From Corynebacterium tuberculostearicum (lineage in GTDB: Bacteria; Actinomycetota; Actinomycetes; Mycobacteriales; Mycobacteriaceae), in the NCBI RefSeq assembly GCF_030506365.1, contig NZ_CP073092.1, positions 1,674,001-1,738,000 on the forward strand: a DNA stretch of 64,000 nt, written 5' to 3'. Shown here piece after piece: positions 7,973-16,996 of the stretch (the first letter of the stretch is position 1; each line of letters opens with the position of its first letter). A model generated the notes under the pieces. It saw only the letters and a program-made list of their open reading frames with translations. It ran no database searches and was not told the DNA's origin. A program made the translations under genes and the position numbers.

Positions 7973-9277
7973 ATGTCTCCCATCCCTACCCCAGGTTCCA
8001 TGCCCAAGAAGGGCCCTCGTCCCACCGCAAAGCCTGTTCCAGTCCAGGCACCCAGCAAGAATGACCCGGCCAAGTGGGGCCGCGTCGACGCGGATGGTTC
8101 CGTCTTCGTTTCCTCTCCGGAGGGCGAACGCAAGATTGGCGAATGGCAGGCCGGCACCCCCGAGGAGGGCCTACAGCACTACGGCGCGCGCTACGACGAT
8201 CTCTCCACCGAAATTGAACTGCTCGAGGCGCGCCTGCGCGCCAACCCTAGTGAGGCCGCTGGCATCAAGAAGACCGCAGCGCAACTGCGCGACACCCTGC
8301 CTACCGCTGCGGTGATCGGTGATATCGCAGCCCTTGACCGCCGCCTTGTTGCCGTCATTGAGCACTCGGTAGAAGCCGGCGAGCAGGCGCAGGCCGATAA
8401 GGAGCGCCGCCGCGAGGAAGCTATCGCTGCCAAGGAAAAGCTGGCAGCTGAGGCAGAAGAAATTGCCGAAAACTCCACCGAATGGAAGGCCGCAGGCGAC
8501 CGCATCCGCGCCATCCTAGAAGAGTGGAAGCAGATTAAGGGCATTGATCGCAAGACCGATGATGCCCTGTGGAAGCGCTACTCCCGCGCCCGCGACTCCT
8601 TCAACCGCCGTCGCGGCTCCCACTTTGCCGAGCTGGACCGCGCCCGTGCGGTTGCCCGCAAGAAGAAGGAAGAACTCGTCGAGCGTGCCGAGGCCATCCA
8701 GGATTCCACCGAGTGGGGACCCACCGCCCGCGCCTACCGCGATTTGATGACCGAATGGAAGGCCGCCGGCCGCGCCCCGCGCGACGTGGACGATAAGCTG
8801 TGGGCCCGCTTCCGCGCCGCCCAGGACAAGTTCTTCAATGCCCGCAATGCCGTCAATGACGAGCGCGACCGTGAGTTTGCGGAAAATGCCAAGGCCAAGG
8901 ACGCCTTGATTGCGGAGTACGACGGCCAGATCGACCCGTCCAAGGGCATTGAGGGTGCGAAGGCTAAGCTGCGCGAGCTGCAGGAAAAGTGGGAAGAGAT
9001 TGGCTTCGTTCCCCGCAAGCAGGTGCGCGAGTACGAGTCCAAGATTGAGGCGCTGGAGCAGCGCGTCGCTGACGCAGAAAAGTCCGAGTGGCGCCGCACC
9101 GACCCAGAGGCGCAAGCACGCGTGGCGCAGTTCCAAGCTAAGGTCGACGAGTTTAACTCCCAGGCCGAGGCAGCTGAGGCCAAGGGCAATGCGAAAAAGG
9201 CCGCTGATCTGCGCGCGCAGGCGGAGCAGTGGCAGGCTTTTGCCGACGCCGCCGCTAACGCCGTCAACGATAAGTAG
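7973..9277 (+). CDS. DUF349 domain protein
   Basis: A 434-residue soluble protein made almost wholly of charged alpha-helix. After a Pro-rich N-terminus, repeated units of about 70 residues each contain a Trp-Lys pair (STEWKAAGDRIRAILEEWK, then STEWGPTARAYRDLMTEWK, then a KWEEIGFV unit), which is the DUF349 repeat. Family members are often 400-450 residues in actinobacteria. The molecular role is not known to me. The ATG at 7973 is preceded by GGAGGG; the upstream in-frame GTG/ATG codons lack one. The last codon overlaps the GTG of the acetyltransferase gene (TAGTG). It is divergent from the LigB-like gene across 136 nt. Confidence 0.85.
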   Translation: MSPIPTPGSMPKKGPRPTAKPVPVQAPSKNDPAKWGRVDADGSVFVSSPEGERKIGEWQAGTPEEGLQHYGARYDDLSTEIELLEARLRANPSEAAGIKKTAAQLRDTLPTAAVIGDIAALDRRLVAVIEHSVEAGEQAQADKERRREEAIAAKEKLAAEAEEIAENSTEWKAAGDRIRAILEEWKQIKGIDRKTDDALWKRYSRARDSFNRRRGSHFAELDRARAVARKKKEELVERAEAIQDSTEWGPTARAYRDLMTEWKAAGRAPRDVDDKLWARFRAAQDKFFNARNAVNDERDREFAENAKAKDALIAEYDGQIDPSKGIEGAKAKLRELQEKWEEIGFVPRKQVREYESKIEALEQRVADAEKSEWRRTDPEAQARVAQFQAKVDEFNSQAEAAEAKGNAKKAADLRAQAEQWQAFADAAANAVNDK

Positions 9278-10407
9278 TGCACCTCGTCCACATTGCGCGG
9301 CCACCGCGGCCGGCGCACTCGCCTAGCACTGACGCCCGGCCCAGCGAACCTGCGGACTGCATTCGCAGCTTCGTCTTTTGGGCCAACTTGGCGGCCCAAG
9401 AAGCAAGCGGCGATGCCGCGGCGTCGACGTCGCCCGGCCGAGTGGTTCAGCGTCTGCAGGGTTCTAGCGAATCACAGACCCATCTCTTTGCCGTAGTGGA
9501 CGGCGACTCCACCCTTGGTGAGGTTTCTGAGCTGGGACTGCCGCTCATCCCCTCGGTGGAGCCGAGCCCGGAGCTAGATTACCTCGGGTTCATCCACATC
9601 AGCCTGCCGCTGTTGGAGGAGCGCGAGGCCGCAGAGATTGAATGCGTGCTGTGCGACCTGCCTCTGCCCGGCGAGCAGCTCGATGAGGAAGGGCGCAAGG
9701 TTGCTGAGTGGATGGGTGCGAAGGCGCTGGAGCTGGCCCGTAAACTCGGCCGCACCGTAGCGCACGTAGGACTATTGCACCCGCCGGGCGCGGACCCAGA
9801 CTACGACGCTATGGGCAGCATCTACCGCGAGTTGGGATTTACGCAGAGGCATGCGGAGCACCAGCTGGTGATGGACATCCCTGAAAGCCCTGTGGCAGCG
9901 CTACTCCCGGCGGGAATCACCGCCCACGTTTGGCCGGATTACGACATCCCTGAGGGCTACCTCGACGAGGTCATGCGGCTGCTTAGCCTAGCTTCCGCTG
10001 ACGCGGAAACTGGTGATCTGACGGTGGAGCCCATCGTGTGGACGCGTGCTCGATTGCGCGAAGCGCACAGCCGACTGCGCTCTCGTCGCGGGCACACGCT
10101 TCTTGTCGCACTCACCGGTGAGGAGGGAAAAATCCTCGCGCTGGCGGAAATGGCTCGGCACGAGGACGCGAATCCTGAAGTATGCGAGTGGACTCTGACT
10201 GTGACCGATCGCCCGCACCGCCGCCGCGGACTTGCGCAGCTAGCCAAGCTCACAGCGCTGCATGAGGTGGCAGGCTATTGGCCGCGAGTGCGGCGCTGCT
10301 ATTGTTCCGTTGCCGCCAAGGACGCGGCAATGAATGCCATTTACCGCAGCCTGGGCGCCCGGGAACTCTCCCGTTCTTCTGCGTGGGAATTGCAGCTGCG
10401 GGACTAG
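9277..10407 (+). CDS. Tandem GNAT-fold N-acetyltransferase
   Basis: A 376-residue protein with two regions that look like GNAT acetyltransferase folds. The C-terminal one (about residues 230-375) has the acetyl-CoA-binding loop TDRPHRRRGLA and the late YRSLGARE motif. The N-terminal one (residues ~85-200) ends with YRELGFTQRH but has no clear acetyl-CoA loop and is probably degenerate, as in other double-GNAT enzymes. The substrate is unknown. The start is a GTG sharing bases with the stop of the DUF349 gene, so translation is coupled. It converges on a membrane-protein gene with only 11 nt between stops. Confidence 0.75.
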   Translation: MHLVHIARPPRPAHSPSTDARPSEPADCIRSFVFWANLAAQEASGDAAASTSPGRVVQRLQGSSESQTHLFAVVDGDSTLGEVSELGLPLIPSVEPSPELDYLGFIHISLPLLEEREAAEIECVLCDLPLPGEQLDEEGRKVAEWMGAKALELARKLGRTVAHVGLLHPPGADPDYDAMGSIYRELGFTQRHAEHQLVMDIPESPVAALLPAGITAHVWPDYDIPEGYLDEVMRLLSLASADAETGDLTVEPIVWTRARLREAHSRLRSRRGHTLLVALTGEEGKILALAEMARHEDANPEVCEWTLTVTDRPHRRRGLAQLAKLTALHEVAGYWPRVRRCYCSVAAKDAAMNAIYRSLGARELSRSSAWELQLRD

Positions 10408-10418
10408 TGGCGGTAGGC

Positions 10419-11048
10419 CTACTGCTCGCCGCGCTGGGCGCGGTGGCGTTCGGCGGCTTGCTTGCGGCGATTGTCCACCAGTGGCTCCCGCTGCGGTGCC
10501 GCGTCAATCCTGGATTGAAATTCGCCCACCTCATCGAGCTGTCCGGCGGTGGCGCGCACGCGGGCTTCGGCGGCCTTCTGCTCTGGGCTGCGGCGCAGTG
10601 CCACCATGCTATAGGCCAGAAATGCTAGGAAGGTAGCCAGCATTCCTACCCACATGCCCAGCGACGCCCCGTCGGCGGTAGAACCACGGAACCAGAAACC
10701 CCATAGGTTGGCGAAGAAGGACACCGTCACCAACATCCATGCAATCAGTCCAGGCGTGGCGCGTCGGGTGAACAGCGTCACCGGAGTAAGAATGCCCAGC
10801 CCAATGAGCGCGAGCCACGCAGAGACGGTTTCCATGATGGAAATCCTCACGCCACTAGATGTGGTGCCGAAGGTCAGTGCCTCCCAACCATGGGCCGAAC
10901 CGGCGTAGGGCAATATCAGGTAGAGGATATAGGCCACCACTGCAATACACAGCGTCACCTTGTGACCGCCGAGGTCCATTGTTTGTGCTGCTCTCCGCTC
11001 AGCGTTAGCTGCATTGTGGGCTGCGGTGGTCGTATGTTCCTCAGTCAT
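10419..11048 (-). CDS. Conserved membrane protein next to miaB
   Basis: A 209-residue protein with about five hydrophobic helices between residues 28 and 155 and a basic, hydrophilic C-terminal tail (REPLVDNRRKQAAERHRAQ). An analogous membrane protein sits beside miaB in mycobacteria (Rv2732c), so this is probably its corynebacterial counterpart; no function is known to me. The ATG has AGGGAG just upstream and a -10-like TAGGCT 8 nt upstream. The gene begins 22 nt after miaB and is probably expressed with it. Confidence 0.75.
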   Translation of the reverse strand: MTEEHTTTAAHNAANAERRAAQTMDLGGHKVTLCIAVVAYILYLILPYAGSAHGWEALTFGTTSSGVRISIMETVSAWLALIGLGILTPVTLFTRRATPGLIAWMLVTVSFFANLWGFWFRGSTADGASLGMWVGMLATFLAFLAYSMVALRRSPEQKAAEARVRATAGQLDEVGEFQSRIDAAPQREPLVDNRRKQAAERHRAQRGEQ

Positions 11049-11070
11049 GGCTCCCTAGCCTACTCCCCTG

Positions 11071-12597
11071 CTAGCAACCGCAGGAATCGCCGGATTCGGC
11101 CACCGCGGGCTTGCCAATCGACGGCAATCCCAGACCGACGCCGATGGGTGCGGTGGTAGGCGTTTCGCCGGCAGCAGACATGTCGCCGGCCTTGGTGCGG
11201 GTGTGGGAGGTCACGGCGGCGTCGGCAAGCAAGAAGAAGGAGCCCGCACCGGTGACCTGGGTATGCACCACATCGCCCGGGCGAATCTCCGCCGAAATAT
11301 CCGTGCCTTCCGAATCAACCGGGGTGAAATGCACCAGGCGTCCATCGCGCGCGCGGCCGGTCATGCGGTGGGTTTCATCGTTCTTGCGGCCGCCTTCGGC
11401 CTGCACCAAAAGCTCCACATCCGTGCCGATGAGCTTCTTGTTTTCCTCGGCCTGGATGCTATCTTGCAGGGCAACGAGACGCTCGAAACGATCCTGGACG
11501 ACCTCCTTGGGAATCTGGTCCTCCATTTCCGCAGCCGGGGTTCCCGGACGCGGCGAATACTGGAAGGTAAAAGCCGAGGCAAAGCGAGCGCGGCGCACAA
11601 GCTCCATGGTGTCTTGGAAGTCTTCCTCGGTCTCGCCTGGGAAGCCCACGATGATATCGGTCGTGATTGCGGCGTGCGGAATCTTGTCCCGCACTTCATC
11701 CAAAATCCGCAGGAATTTCTTGGTGCGGTAGGAACGACGCATGTCCTTCAGGACCTTGTCGGAGCCAGACTGCAGGGGCATATGCAACTGCGGACACACA
11801 GCCGGGGTCTCGGCCATGGCATCGATGACGTCGGAAGTAAACTCCGCCGGGTGCGGGGAGGTAAAGCGCAGGCGTTCAAGGCCTTCGATCTTGCCGACCT
11901 CGCGCAGCAGCTTAGAAAAGGCGAAACGGTCGCGTGGCATGTCGGGATCGGCGAAATTGACGCCATAAGCATTGACGTTTTGTCCCAGCAGGGTGACCTC
12001 GGATACGCCCTGGTCTACCAAGGCTTTAACCTCGGCCAAGATATCGCCGGGCCGACGGTCCTCTTCCTTGCCGCGCAAGGAAGGAACAATACAGAAGGTG
12101 CAGGTGTTATTGCAGCCTACAGAGACAGAAACCCAGCCGGCATAGGCAGACTCACGCTTGGCTGGCAAGACCGACGGAAAAGCCTCGAGGGAATCAACGA
12201 TTTCCACCTGTGCCTCATCGTTGTGTCGGGCGCGCTCCAGCAGCGTCGGCAGGGCCGCCATATTGTGGGTGCCAAAGACAGCATCTACCCACGGGGCATT
12301 GTCTAGGACGGTGTCCTTGTCTTTCTGCGCCAAGCAACCACCCACGGCAATTTGCATACCGGGATGATTTTCCTTTGTCTTCTTCAAGGCACCCAAGGTG
12401 CCGTAGAGCCGCTTATCGGCATTTTCGCGCACGGCGCAGGTATTAAAGACGATGAGATCTGGCTCCACGCCTTCACCGGCGGCCGCGTAGCCGGCCTCCT
12501 CCAAAAGGCCAGAGATGCGCTCGGAATCGTGCACATTCATCTGGCAGCCGAAAGTTCGGACTTCATAAGTACGGTTATCTGCGATTGTCTGCTCCAC
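11071..12597 (-). CDS. miaB: tRNA-2-methylthio-N6-dimethylallyladenosine synthase
   Basis: MiaB is a radical-SAM enzyme with two 4Fe-4S clusters that adds a methylthio group to i6A37 in tRNA, completing the modification begun by MiaA. Visible are the N-terminal UPF0004 domain with cluster cysteines in [15 protein letters not shown] and VGGCLAQKD, the radical-SAM motif CNNTCTFC, and a C-terminal TRAM domain. The protein has a ~40-residue extra tail ending in SGDSCGC. An ATG exists at 12633, but the GTG at 12597 has a -10 TAAACT 8 nt upstream and starts close to the conserved [10 protein letters not shown], so it is preferred. It lies downstream of recX on the same strand. Confidence 0.94.
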   Translation of the reverse strand: MEQTIADNRTYEVRTFGCQMNVHDSERISGLLEEAGYAAAGEGVEPDLIVFNTCAVRENADKRLYGTLGALKKTKENHPGMQIAVGGCLAQKDKDTVLDNAPWVDAVFGTHNMAALPTLLERARHNDEAQVEIVDSLEAFPSVLPAKRESAYAGWVSVSVGCNNTCTFCIVPSLRGKEEDRRPGDILAEVKALVDQGVSEVTLLGQNVNAYGVNFADPDMPRDRFAFSKLLREVGKIEGLERLRFTSPHPAEFTSDVIDAMAETPAVCPQLHMPLQSGSDKVLKDMRRSYRTKKFLRILDEVRDKIPHAAITTDIIVGFPGETEEDFQDTMELVRRARFASAFTFQYSPRPGTPAAEMEDQIPKEVVQDRFERLVALQDSIQAEENKKLIGTDVELLVQAEGGRKNDETHRMTGRARDGRLVHFTPVDSEGTDISAEIRPGDVVHTQVTGAGSFFLLADAAVTSHTRTKAGDMSAAGETPTTAPIGVGLGLPSIGKPAVAESGDSCGC

Positions 12598-12605
12598 GTC
12601 GGCAT

Positions 12606-12611
12606 AGTTTA
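12606..12611 (-). promoter_or_regulatory. -10 element before miaB
   Basis: TAAACT on the minus strand, 8 nt before the GTG at 12597; supports that codon rather than the upstream ATG. Confidence 0.4.
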
Positions 12612-12678
12612 GCCATGAAGCTAGGCATCTCATAACTGCCGGACTTGGCCATTCCGGCGCTACCCTGCCTTGGCCGTA

Positions 12679-13281
12679 TCAGTCCTCTGCGCGCAGTTCC
12701 GCGCACCGCGCGTCAAGCGCTGCGATTGCGATCTGCAATGACATTCCTTCATTGAAGCCGCGGCGTGCCAGCACACCCACGATGCGGCGTAGAGCCTTGT
12801 CGCGCTCCTTGCGATCCGGCGGGACGGTCTTAATGGAGCGAGCCTTCTTTTCCGCAAGGGCCTGCGCCATGGCTTGTTCATCGGCAGGGTCAATTTGCTC
12901 GAGGGCCTCAGCACGGTCGGCCTCGCTCACGCCCTTTTCCCGCAATTCCCTGTTGAGAACCGTACTGGACTTGCCGCGCCGCTTATGCCGTTGGCGCACC
13001 CACTCGTGTGCAAAGGCTGCGTCATTCACCAGCCCCACGTGGGCTAAATCATCTAGCACGTCCTCAACGATATCTGGCTCAAACTCGGCCTTTACTAGAC
13101 GATCATAGAGCTCTTTCCGGGACCTAGAACGCTGATCCAAAAGGCCCAGTGCCCGAGAGCGGACCTTGACCTTGGCTTCCTCTGCCTCTCGATCAAAAAG
13201 CCCACCCCCAGCTGCTCCATTCTCATAGGCCTCGAGGGCCTGACGGAGTTGGGCGAGCTTTTCGGGGGCGGGCTGATTCAT
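12679..13281 (-). CDS. recX: Recombination regulator RecX
   Basis: RecX binds RecA filaments and limits their growth, tuning recombination and the SOS response. The 200-residue protein is mostly helical with the three-helix RecX repeats: the SRSRKELYDRLVKAEFEPDIVEDVLDDL segment (residues ~52-80) is typical, followed by GLVNDAAFAHEWVRQR. The family is usually 150-200 residues. It starts 50 nt after recA on the same strand, the standard actinobacterial recA-recX arrangement, so it should follow recA in SOS induction. Confidence 0.93.
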   Translation of the reverse strand: MNQPAPEKLAQLRQALEAYENGAAGGGLFDREAEEAKVKVRSRALGLLDQRSRSRKELYDRLVKAEFEPDIVEDVLDDLAHVGLVNDAAFAHEWVRQRHKRRGKSSTVLNRELREKGVSEADRAEALEQIDPADEQAMAQALAEKKARSIKTVPPDRKERDKALRRIVGVLARRGFNEGMSLQIAIAALDARCAELRAED

Positions 13282-13331
13282 GATGCAGATTCAAATAGTA
13301 CGCGGACTGTGTGGGGACGGGTTAGACGTTT

Positions 13332-14468
13332 CTAGTCGTCGTCAAAATCGACGTTTGGAACGAGATCCACGGACTCATCGGTCAATGGGTCATCGGCGCC
13401 AGGAACGTCCATCGCAGCACCTTCCTCGCCTTCGGCCGCGGCCTCGCCGATACCGAGCTTCTGGAAAATCTTCTGCTCGATTTCATTGGCCAGATCCGGG
13501 TTATCCTTCAGGAAATTACGCGCCTTCTCCTTGCCCTGGCCCAACTGGTCGCCTTCGTAGGTAAACCAAGAGCCGGACTTGCGGATGAAGCCGTTTTCGA
13601 CGCCAAGGTCAATGATGGAGGACTCGCGAGAGATGCCTTCGCCATACATGATGTCGAACTCGGCAATCTTAAATGGTGGCGAGACCTTGTTCTTTACTAC
13701 CTTGAGCTTGGTGCGGTTACCGATGGCATCTTGGCCATCTTTTAAGGTCTGGATGCGGCGGATATCGCAGCGCACGGAAGAGTAGAACTTGAGCGCCTTA
13801 CCACCGGTGGTGGTCTCTGGCGAGCCGAACATCACGCCAATCTTTTCGCGCAGCTGGTTAATGAAGATAGCGGTGGTACCGGAGTTGTACAGGGCACCGG
13901 TCATCTTGCGCAGCGCCTGGGACATCAGGCGGGCCTGGAGGCCGACGTGACTATCGCCCATCTCACCTTCAATTTCCGCCTTCGGGGTAAGGGCAGCTAC
14001 GGAGTCAACGACGATGATGTCAATTGCGCCGGAGCGCACCAGCATATCGGCAATCTCCAAGGCCTGTTCGCCGGTATCTGGCTGGGAAACCAAGAGGTTA
14101 TCGGTATCCACGCCAAGCAGGCGAGCATACTGCGGGTCGAGCGCGTGCTCGGCGTCAATAAACGCGGCAATGCCGCCGTCCTTTTGCGCGGATGCAATAG
14201 CGTGCAGCGCAACAGTGGTCTTACCAGAAGACTCCGGGCCATAAATCTCTACGATGCGCCCGCGCGGGAAACCGCCAATGCCCAGAGCGACATCGATTGC
14301 GGTATTACCGGAAGAAATGGCCTTAATCGGTGGGCGGTTGTCATCGCCCAGGCGCATCACAGCGCCTTTGCCGTAGTCCTTCTCAATCATGGCCATTGCG
14401 GCATCGAGGGCCTTTTGGCGGTCATCTCCCTTAGAGGCGGCAGAAGAAGACTTCTTTTTGGTTGCCAT
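13332..14468 (-). CDS. recA: Recombinase RecA
   Basis: RecA forms ATP-dependent filaments on single-stranded DNA, performs strand exchange and triggers LexA self-cleavage. The 378-residue protein has the Walker A motif GPESSGKTT, the MAW-like and L1/L2 DNA-binding loops ([21 protein letters not shown] region and the [12 protein letters not shown] / [11 protein letters not shown] segment), and an acidic C-terminus. No intein is present. Start ATG with AAGGATGA upstream. The 182-nt upstream region contains a degenerate LexA box, and recX follows. Confidence 0.98.
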   Translation of the reverse strand: MATKKKSSSAASKGDDRQKALDAAMAMIEKDYGKGAVMRLGDDNRPPIKAISSGNTAIDVALGIGGFPRGRIVEIYGPESSGKTTVALHAIASAQKDGGIAAFIDAEHALDPQYARLLGVDTDNLLVSQPDTGEQALEIADMLVRSGAIDIIVVDSVAALTPKAEIEGEMGDSHVGLQARLMSQALRKMTGALYNSGTTAIFINQLREKIGVMFGSPETTTGGKALKFYSSVRCDIRRIQTLKDGQDAIGNRTKLKVVKNKVSPPFKIAEFDIMYGEGISRESSIIDLGVENGFIRKSGSWFTYEGDQLGQGKEKARNFLKDNPDLANEIEQKIFQKLGIGEAAAEGEEGAAMDVPGADDPLTDESVDLVPNVDFDDD

Positions 14469-14593
14469 TAACTTTCATCCTTATCTTTAACGACGATGTA
14501 CTAACGCATTATTAGACTGCCGTGGAACTCAAACGGTTCCCTCCGTCAACGCCATCCCACTGTAGACGACTGCATCGACACTTCCGCCATCTT

Positions 14594-14609
14594 ACATACA
14601 TCTGTTCGA
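14594..14609 (-). promoter_or_regulatory. LexA (SOS) box upstream of recA, one half degenerate
   Basis: On the minus strand TCGAACA-GA-TGTATGT: the left half matches the actinobacterial LexA site TCGAACANNTGTTCGA perfectly, the right half only in part. It overlaps the probable recA promoter region. Regulation of recA by LexA is established in the genus; this exact site is my assignment. Confidence 0.6.
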
Positions 14610-14650
14610 ATTTTGAAAGTGAACACGCCAGTCCGTCAAATTCGACGCCG

Positions 14651-14866
14651 CTATAAAGTAGGGTAATCGACCCCCAACCTGCGCTCCTTCGGTACATCAA
14701 AGTCATCGCACAGGCTCAGCCAGACGCGACGCGGATCGACGCCGCGTTCGATAAGCTCATCGGGTGTCGCCCCGAGGTCAGGCAGGACATGGGAGTGGCT
14801 GATCCACTTTCCCTTAGACTCGCCAAATTCGTCCACAATGAGCTGGTGATACTCGGTCAATCGCAT
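14651..14866 (-). CDS. DUF3046 family protein
   Basis: A 71-residue small soluble protein starting MRLTEYHQLIVDEFGE and ending RLGVDYPTL. The pattern (LTEY, then GATPDELIERGVDPRRVW) fits DUF3046, a family almost confined to actinobacteria and often found next to recA. Function unknown. The second of two nearby ATGs is chosen because a -10 TAGGAT lies exactly 7 nt before it. It is transcribed toward recA and stops 182 nt before it. Confidence 0.85.
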   Translation of the reverse strand: MRLTEYHQLIVDEFGESKGKWISHSHVLPDLGATPDELIERGVDPRRVWLSLCDDFDVPKERRLGVDYPTL

Positions 14867-14873
14867 GCGCGCC

Positions 14874-14879
14874 ATCCTA
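14874..14879 (-). promoter_or_regulatory. -10 element before DUF3046 gene
   Basis: TAGGAT on the minus strand, 7 nt before the ATG at 14866; leaderless layout. Confidence 0.5.
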
Positions 14880-14969
14880 CTCAGCGCTTAAGCACGGACG
14901 CCAGCGGTCCAGAAAGCGTCGATTGGGAGCCCGCCGCAATGGCCCTGCCTCACAATTATCAGCCGCGGG

Positions 14970-14982
14970 TGAACACCGTTCA
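14970..14982. promoter_or_regulatory. BioQ-type operator upstream of bioY
   Basis: TGAACACCGTTCA is a 13-bp palindrome with 3-nt spacer. It matches the TGAAC-N3-GTT(A/C) pattern that I recall for the TetR-type biotin repressor BioQ of Corynebacterium glutamicum. It lies just upstream of the -35 of the bioY promoter. The palindrome is seen; BioQ binding is inferred from family knowledge. No bioQ gene is in this window. Confidence 0.75.
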
Positions 14983-14992
14983 AAACCCTCAA

Positions 14993-15022
14993 TTGTCTGC
15001 AGTTTTCATGCAGTGCTAACCT
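14993..15022 (+). promoter_or_regulatory. bioY promoter, leaderless
   Basis: -35 TTGTCT (14993-14998), 18-nt spacer, -10 TAACCT (15017-15022), then 7 nt to the ATG at 15030. The transcript would begin at the start codon. The BioQ-type palindrome is directly upstream. Confidence 0.6.
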
Positions 15023-15029
15023 CTTGAGC

Positions 15030-15593
15030 ATGAAAAAGAACTCTCTGGCAACCACCATTGCCTATGTTGCCGTGTTTACCGCTCTCGTCATCGTCCTTGC
15101 CTTCGTATCCATCCCCGTCGGTTCGGCCGGCGTGCCCATCGTGCTGCAAAACGCAGCACTGATCCTCGCCGGCCTAATTTTGGGCAGCAAGCGCGGCGGA
15201 TACGTGGGACTCCTCTTTTTGTTCCTGGGCCTTGCCCTCCCAGTTCTGGCAGGTGGCGGAACCACGCTGCGCGCGCTGGCAGGCCCAACCGCGGGCTACA
15301 TCATCGGCTATGTTCTCTCGCCAGCGGTTGCAGGCGCAATTGCCTACCGCTCCCCTAAGAACAAGGGCGGCATGGCGGTCATGCTTGCCATCGCTGCCGT
15401 TGCCGGCCTTGCCGTCCAATACATCTGCGGCGCCTTTGGTCTCATGATCCGCTCCGGCTTGGAAATTGGTCCAGCCTTCGCCGCCCAATTGCCCTTCATC
15501 CCTGTCGATGCCGGAAAGCTTGTAGTTGCCGTCATCATCGCTCTCGGTGTTCACTCAGCCTTCCCCGATCTGATGGGACGAAAGGCCGCCTAG
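15030..15593 (+). CDS. bioY: Biotin ECF transporter S component BioY
   Basis: BioY is the membrane protein that binds biotin in the energy-coupling-factor transporter. The 187-residue protein has about six membrane helices and the BioY signature region around LLFLFLGLALPVLAGGG and LAGPTAGYIIGY. The ATG at 15030 is preferred to the TTG two codons earlier because the promoter -10 ends 7 nt before it. It overlaps the GTG of bioM, and bioM and bioN follow, giving the complete BioYMN uptake system typical of corynebacteria, which usually need external biotin. Confidence 0.95.
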   Translation: MKKNSLATTIAYVAVFTALVIVLAFVSIPVGSAGVPIVLQNAALILAGLILGSKRGGYVGLLFLFLGLALPVLAGGGTTLRALAGPTAGYIIGYVLSPAVAGAIAYRSPKNKGGMAVMLAIAAVAGLAVQYICGAFGLMIRSGLEIGPAFAAQLPFIPVDAGKLVVAVIIALGVHSAFPDLMGRKAA

Positions 15594-16285
15594 TGCCCAC
15601 GATCGAATTTTCCTCAGTCTCGGTGGCTTTTGATGACACCGTGGTGCTCGAGGACATCAACCTCACCCTCACCGAACAGCGAATTGGCATTATCGGCCAA
15701 AACGGTGGCGGAAAATCCACCTTGACCAGGCTCATTAATGGGTTGGGCGAACCTAGTGAAGGTACGGTGACGGTGGACCAGATGGACGTCGCCAAGCAGG
15801 GCAAAAAGGTGCGCGAAAAGGTGGGGTTTGTCTTTTCGGATGCCGAAAACCAGATTGTCATGCCCAATGTGCGCGATGACGTCGCCTTTTCGCTCCGCCG
15901 CTTTAAGCTGCCCAAACACGAGCGCCTCGCCCGCGTGGATGCTGCCCTCGAACGCTTCGGACTCGCCGACTTTGCTGAGCGCTCACCGCACACGCTGTCT
16001 GGCGGACAAAAGCAGCTCCTTGCGCTGGCAGCGGTCATGGTCATCGACCCGATACTCATCATCGCTGATGAGCCCACTACCCTGCTGGATCTGCGCAACC
16101 GCGATCGAATCAAAAGAGAATTCGCGCGATTGGAACAGCAACTACTTGTGGTGACACACGATCTGGAATTTCTGCGCGATTTTGATCGGGTCATTTGCAT
16201 CGATAACCACCGCATCGCCGCGGATGGCCGGCCGGCGGAGGTCATAGATTTTTACCAAGACCTCATGGCCCAGCGGCCGCTGTAG
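15593..16285 (+). CDS. bioM: Biotin ECF transporter ATPase BioM
   Basis: The 230-residue ABC-type ATPase powers biotin uptake with BioN and BioY. It has Walker A GQNGGGKST, Q-loop region SDAENQIVMP, ABC signature LSGGQKQ, Walker B with DEPTT and the switch His in VVTHD, all in the expected order. The GTG start overlaps the bioY stop codon (TAGTG), indicating coupled translation. Confidence 0.95.
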   Translation: MPTIEFSSVSVAFDDTVVLEDINLTLTEQRIGIIGQNGGGKSTLTRLINGLGEPSEGTVTVDQMDVAKQGKKVREKVGFVFSDAENQIVMPNVRDDVAFSLRRFKLPKHERLARVDAALERFGLADFAERSPHTLSGGQKQLLALAAVMVIDPILIIADEPTTLLDLRNRDRIKREFARLEQQLLVVTHDLEFLRDFDRVICIDNHRIAADGRPAEVIDFYQDLMAQRPL

Positions 16286-16296
16286 GGAGAATTCTC

Positions 16297-16917
16297 ATGC
16301 AACGACGCACGAATCTCCCTCTTTCCGTCTACGTTGATGGCACCAGCTTTATTCATCGCATCAAGCCTAGTTGGAAGATCGCATTCCTCTTAGTCTTTAT
16401 CCTGGTCACCAGCATCTTTTTCAAGTCCATTCCGTGGGCAGCAGGCGGCGTCATTTTTGTCGTCTTTCTCTATGCTTGCGCCCGGGTTCCACTGGGCATT
16501 GCGTGGAGTCAGATCTGGCCGCCTCTCTTTTTCCTAGTCCCCCTGGCAGGCTTTCAATGGTGGGCCAAGGACTTCGACTATGCGGCAGTGATGTTCCTCA
16601 ATGTCTTCGCCGCTATGATGGCTGCCTTCTTGCTCACGCTGACCTCCACGGTCGATGAGATCATGGAGTCGCTGGAAGAGTCGCTGCAGCCCCTAAAGCG
16701 ACTCGGAATACCGGTAGAAAACATCAGCTTGGCTATGTCACTGACTATTCGTCTCATCCCGTTGATGTTTGAAACCGTCTATGAAGTCCTAGATGCCCGC
16801 AAAGCGCGCGGTGCCGGGATGTCCCCGCTCGCATTTGGCACCCCGGTTATCATTCGCTCCATCCGGCGAGCGCGCGCCATGGGTGAGGCTTTGCAGGCCC
16901 GCGGCGTCGGCGACTAG
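16297..16917 (+). CDS. bioN: Biotin ECF transporter T component BioN
   Basis: The 206-residue membrane protein couples ATP hydrolysis by BioM to BioY. It has about five membrane helices and the ECF-T coupling helix motif near the C-terminus, ARKARGAGMS, followed by a second A-R-G-type segment, ALQARG. The Shine-Dalgarno GGGAG lies 7 nt before the ATG, 11 nt after bioM. A strong hairpin follows the stop. Confidence 0.93.
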   Translation: MQRRTNLPLSVYVDGTSFIHRIKPSWKIAFLLVFILVTSIFFKSIPWAAGGVIFVVFLYACARVPLGIAWSQIWPPLFFLVPLAGFQWWAKDFDYAAVMFLNVFAAMMAAFLLTLTSTVDEIMESLEESLQPLKRLGIPVENISLAMSLTIRLIPLMFETVYEVLDARKARGAGMSPLAFGTPVIIRSIRRARAMGEALQARGVGD

Positions 16918-16926
16918 CAGCAATAG

Positions 16927-16973
16927 TTATCGCCTCCCTTGCACCACCACATGATGGCCGAGGGAGGCGATAA
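16927..16973. terminator. Bidirectional terminator between bioN and pspA
   Basis: TTATCGCCTCCCT (16927-16939) and AGGGAGGCGATAA (16961-16973) form a perfect 13-bp stem, followed on the plus strand by an AT-rich TTATTTAA. It lies between convergent bioN and pspA and probably serves both. Confidence 0.8.
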
Positions 16974-16996
16974 TTATTTAACAGACTGTCGGGGGT

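Noticed and set aside
12598-12633. ATG at 12633 as miaB start
   Set aside because: No Shine-Dalgarno; the GTG at 12597 has a correctly spaced -10 and lies nearer the conserved domain.
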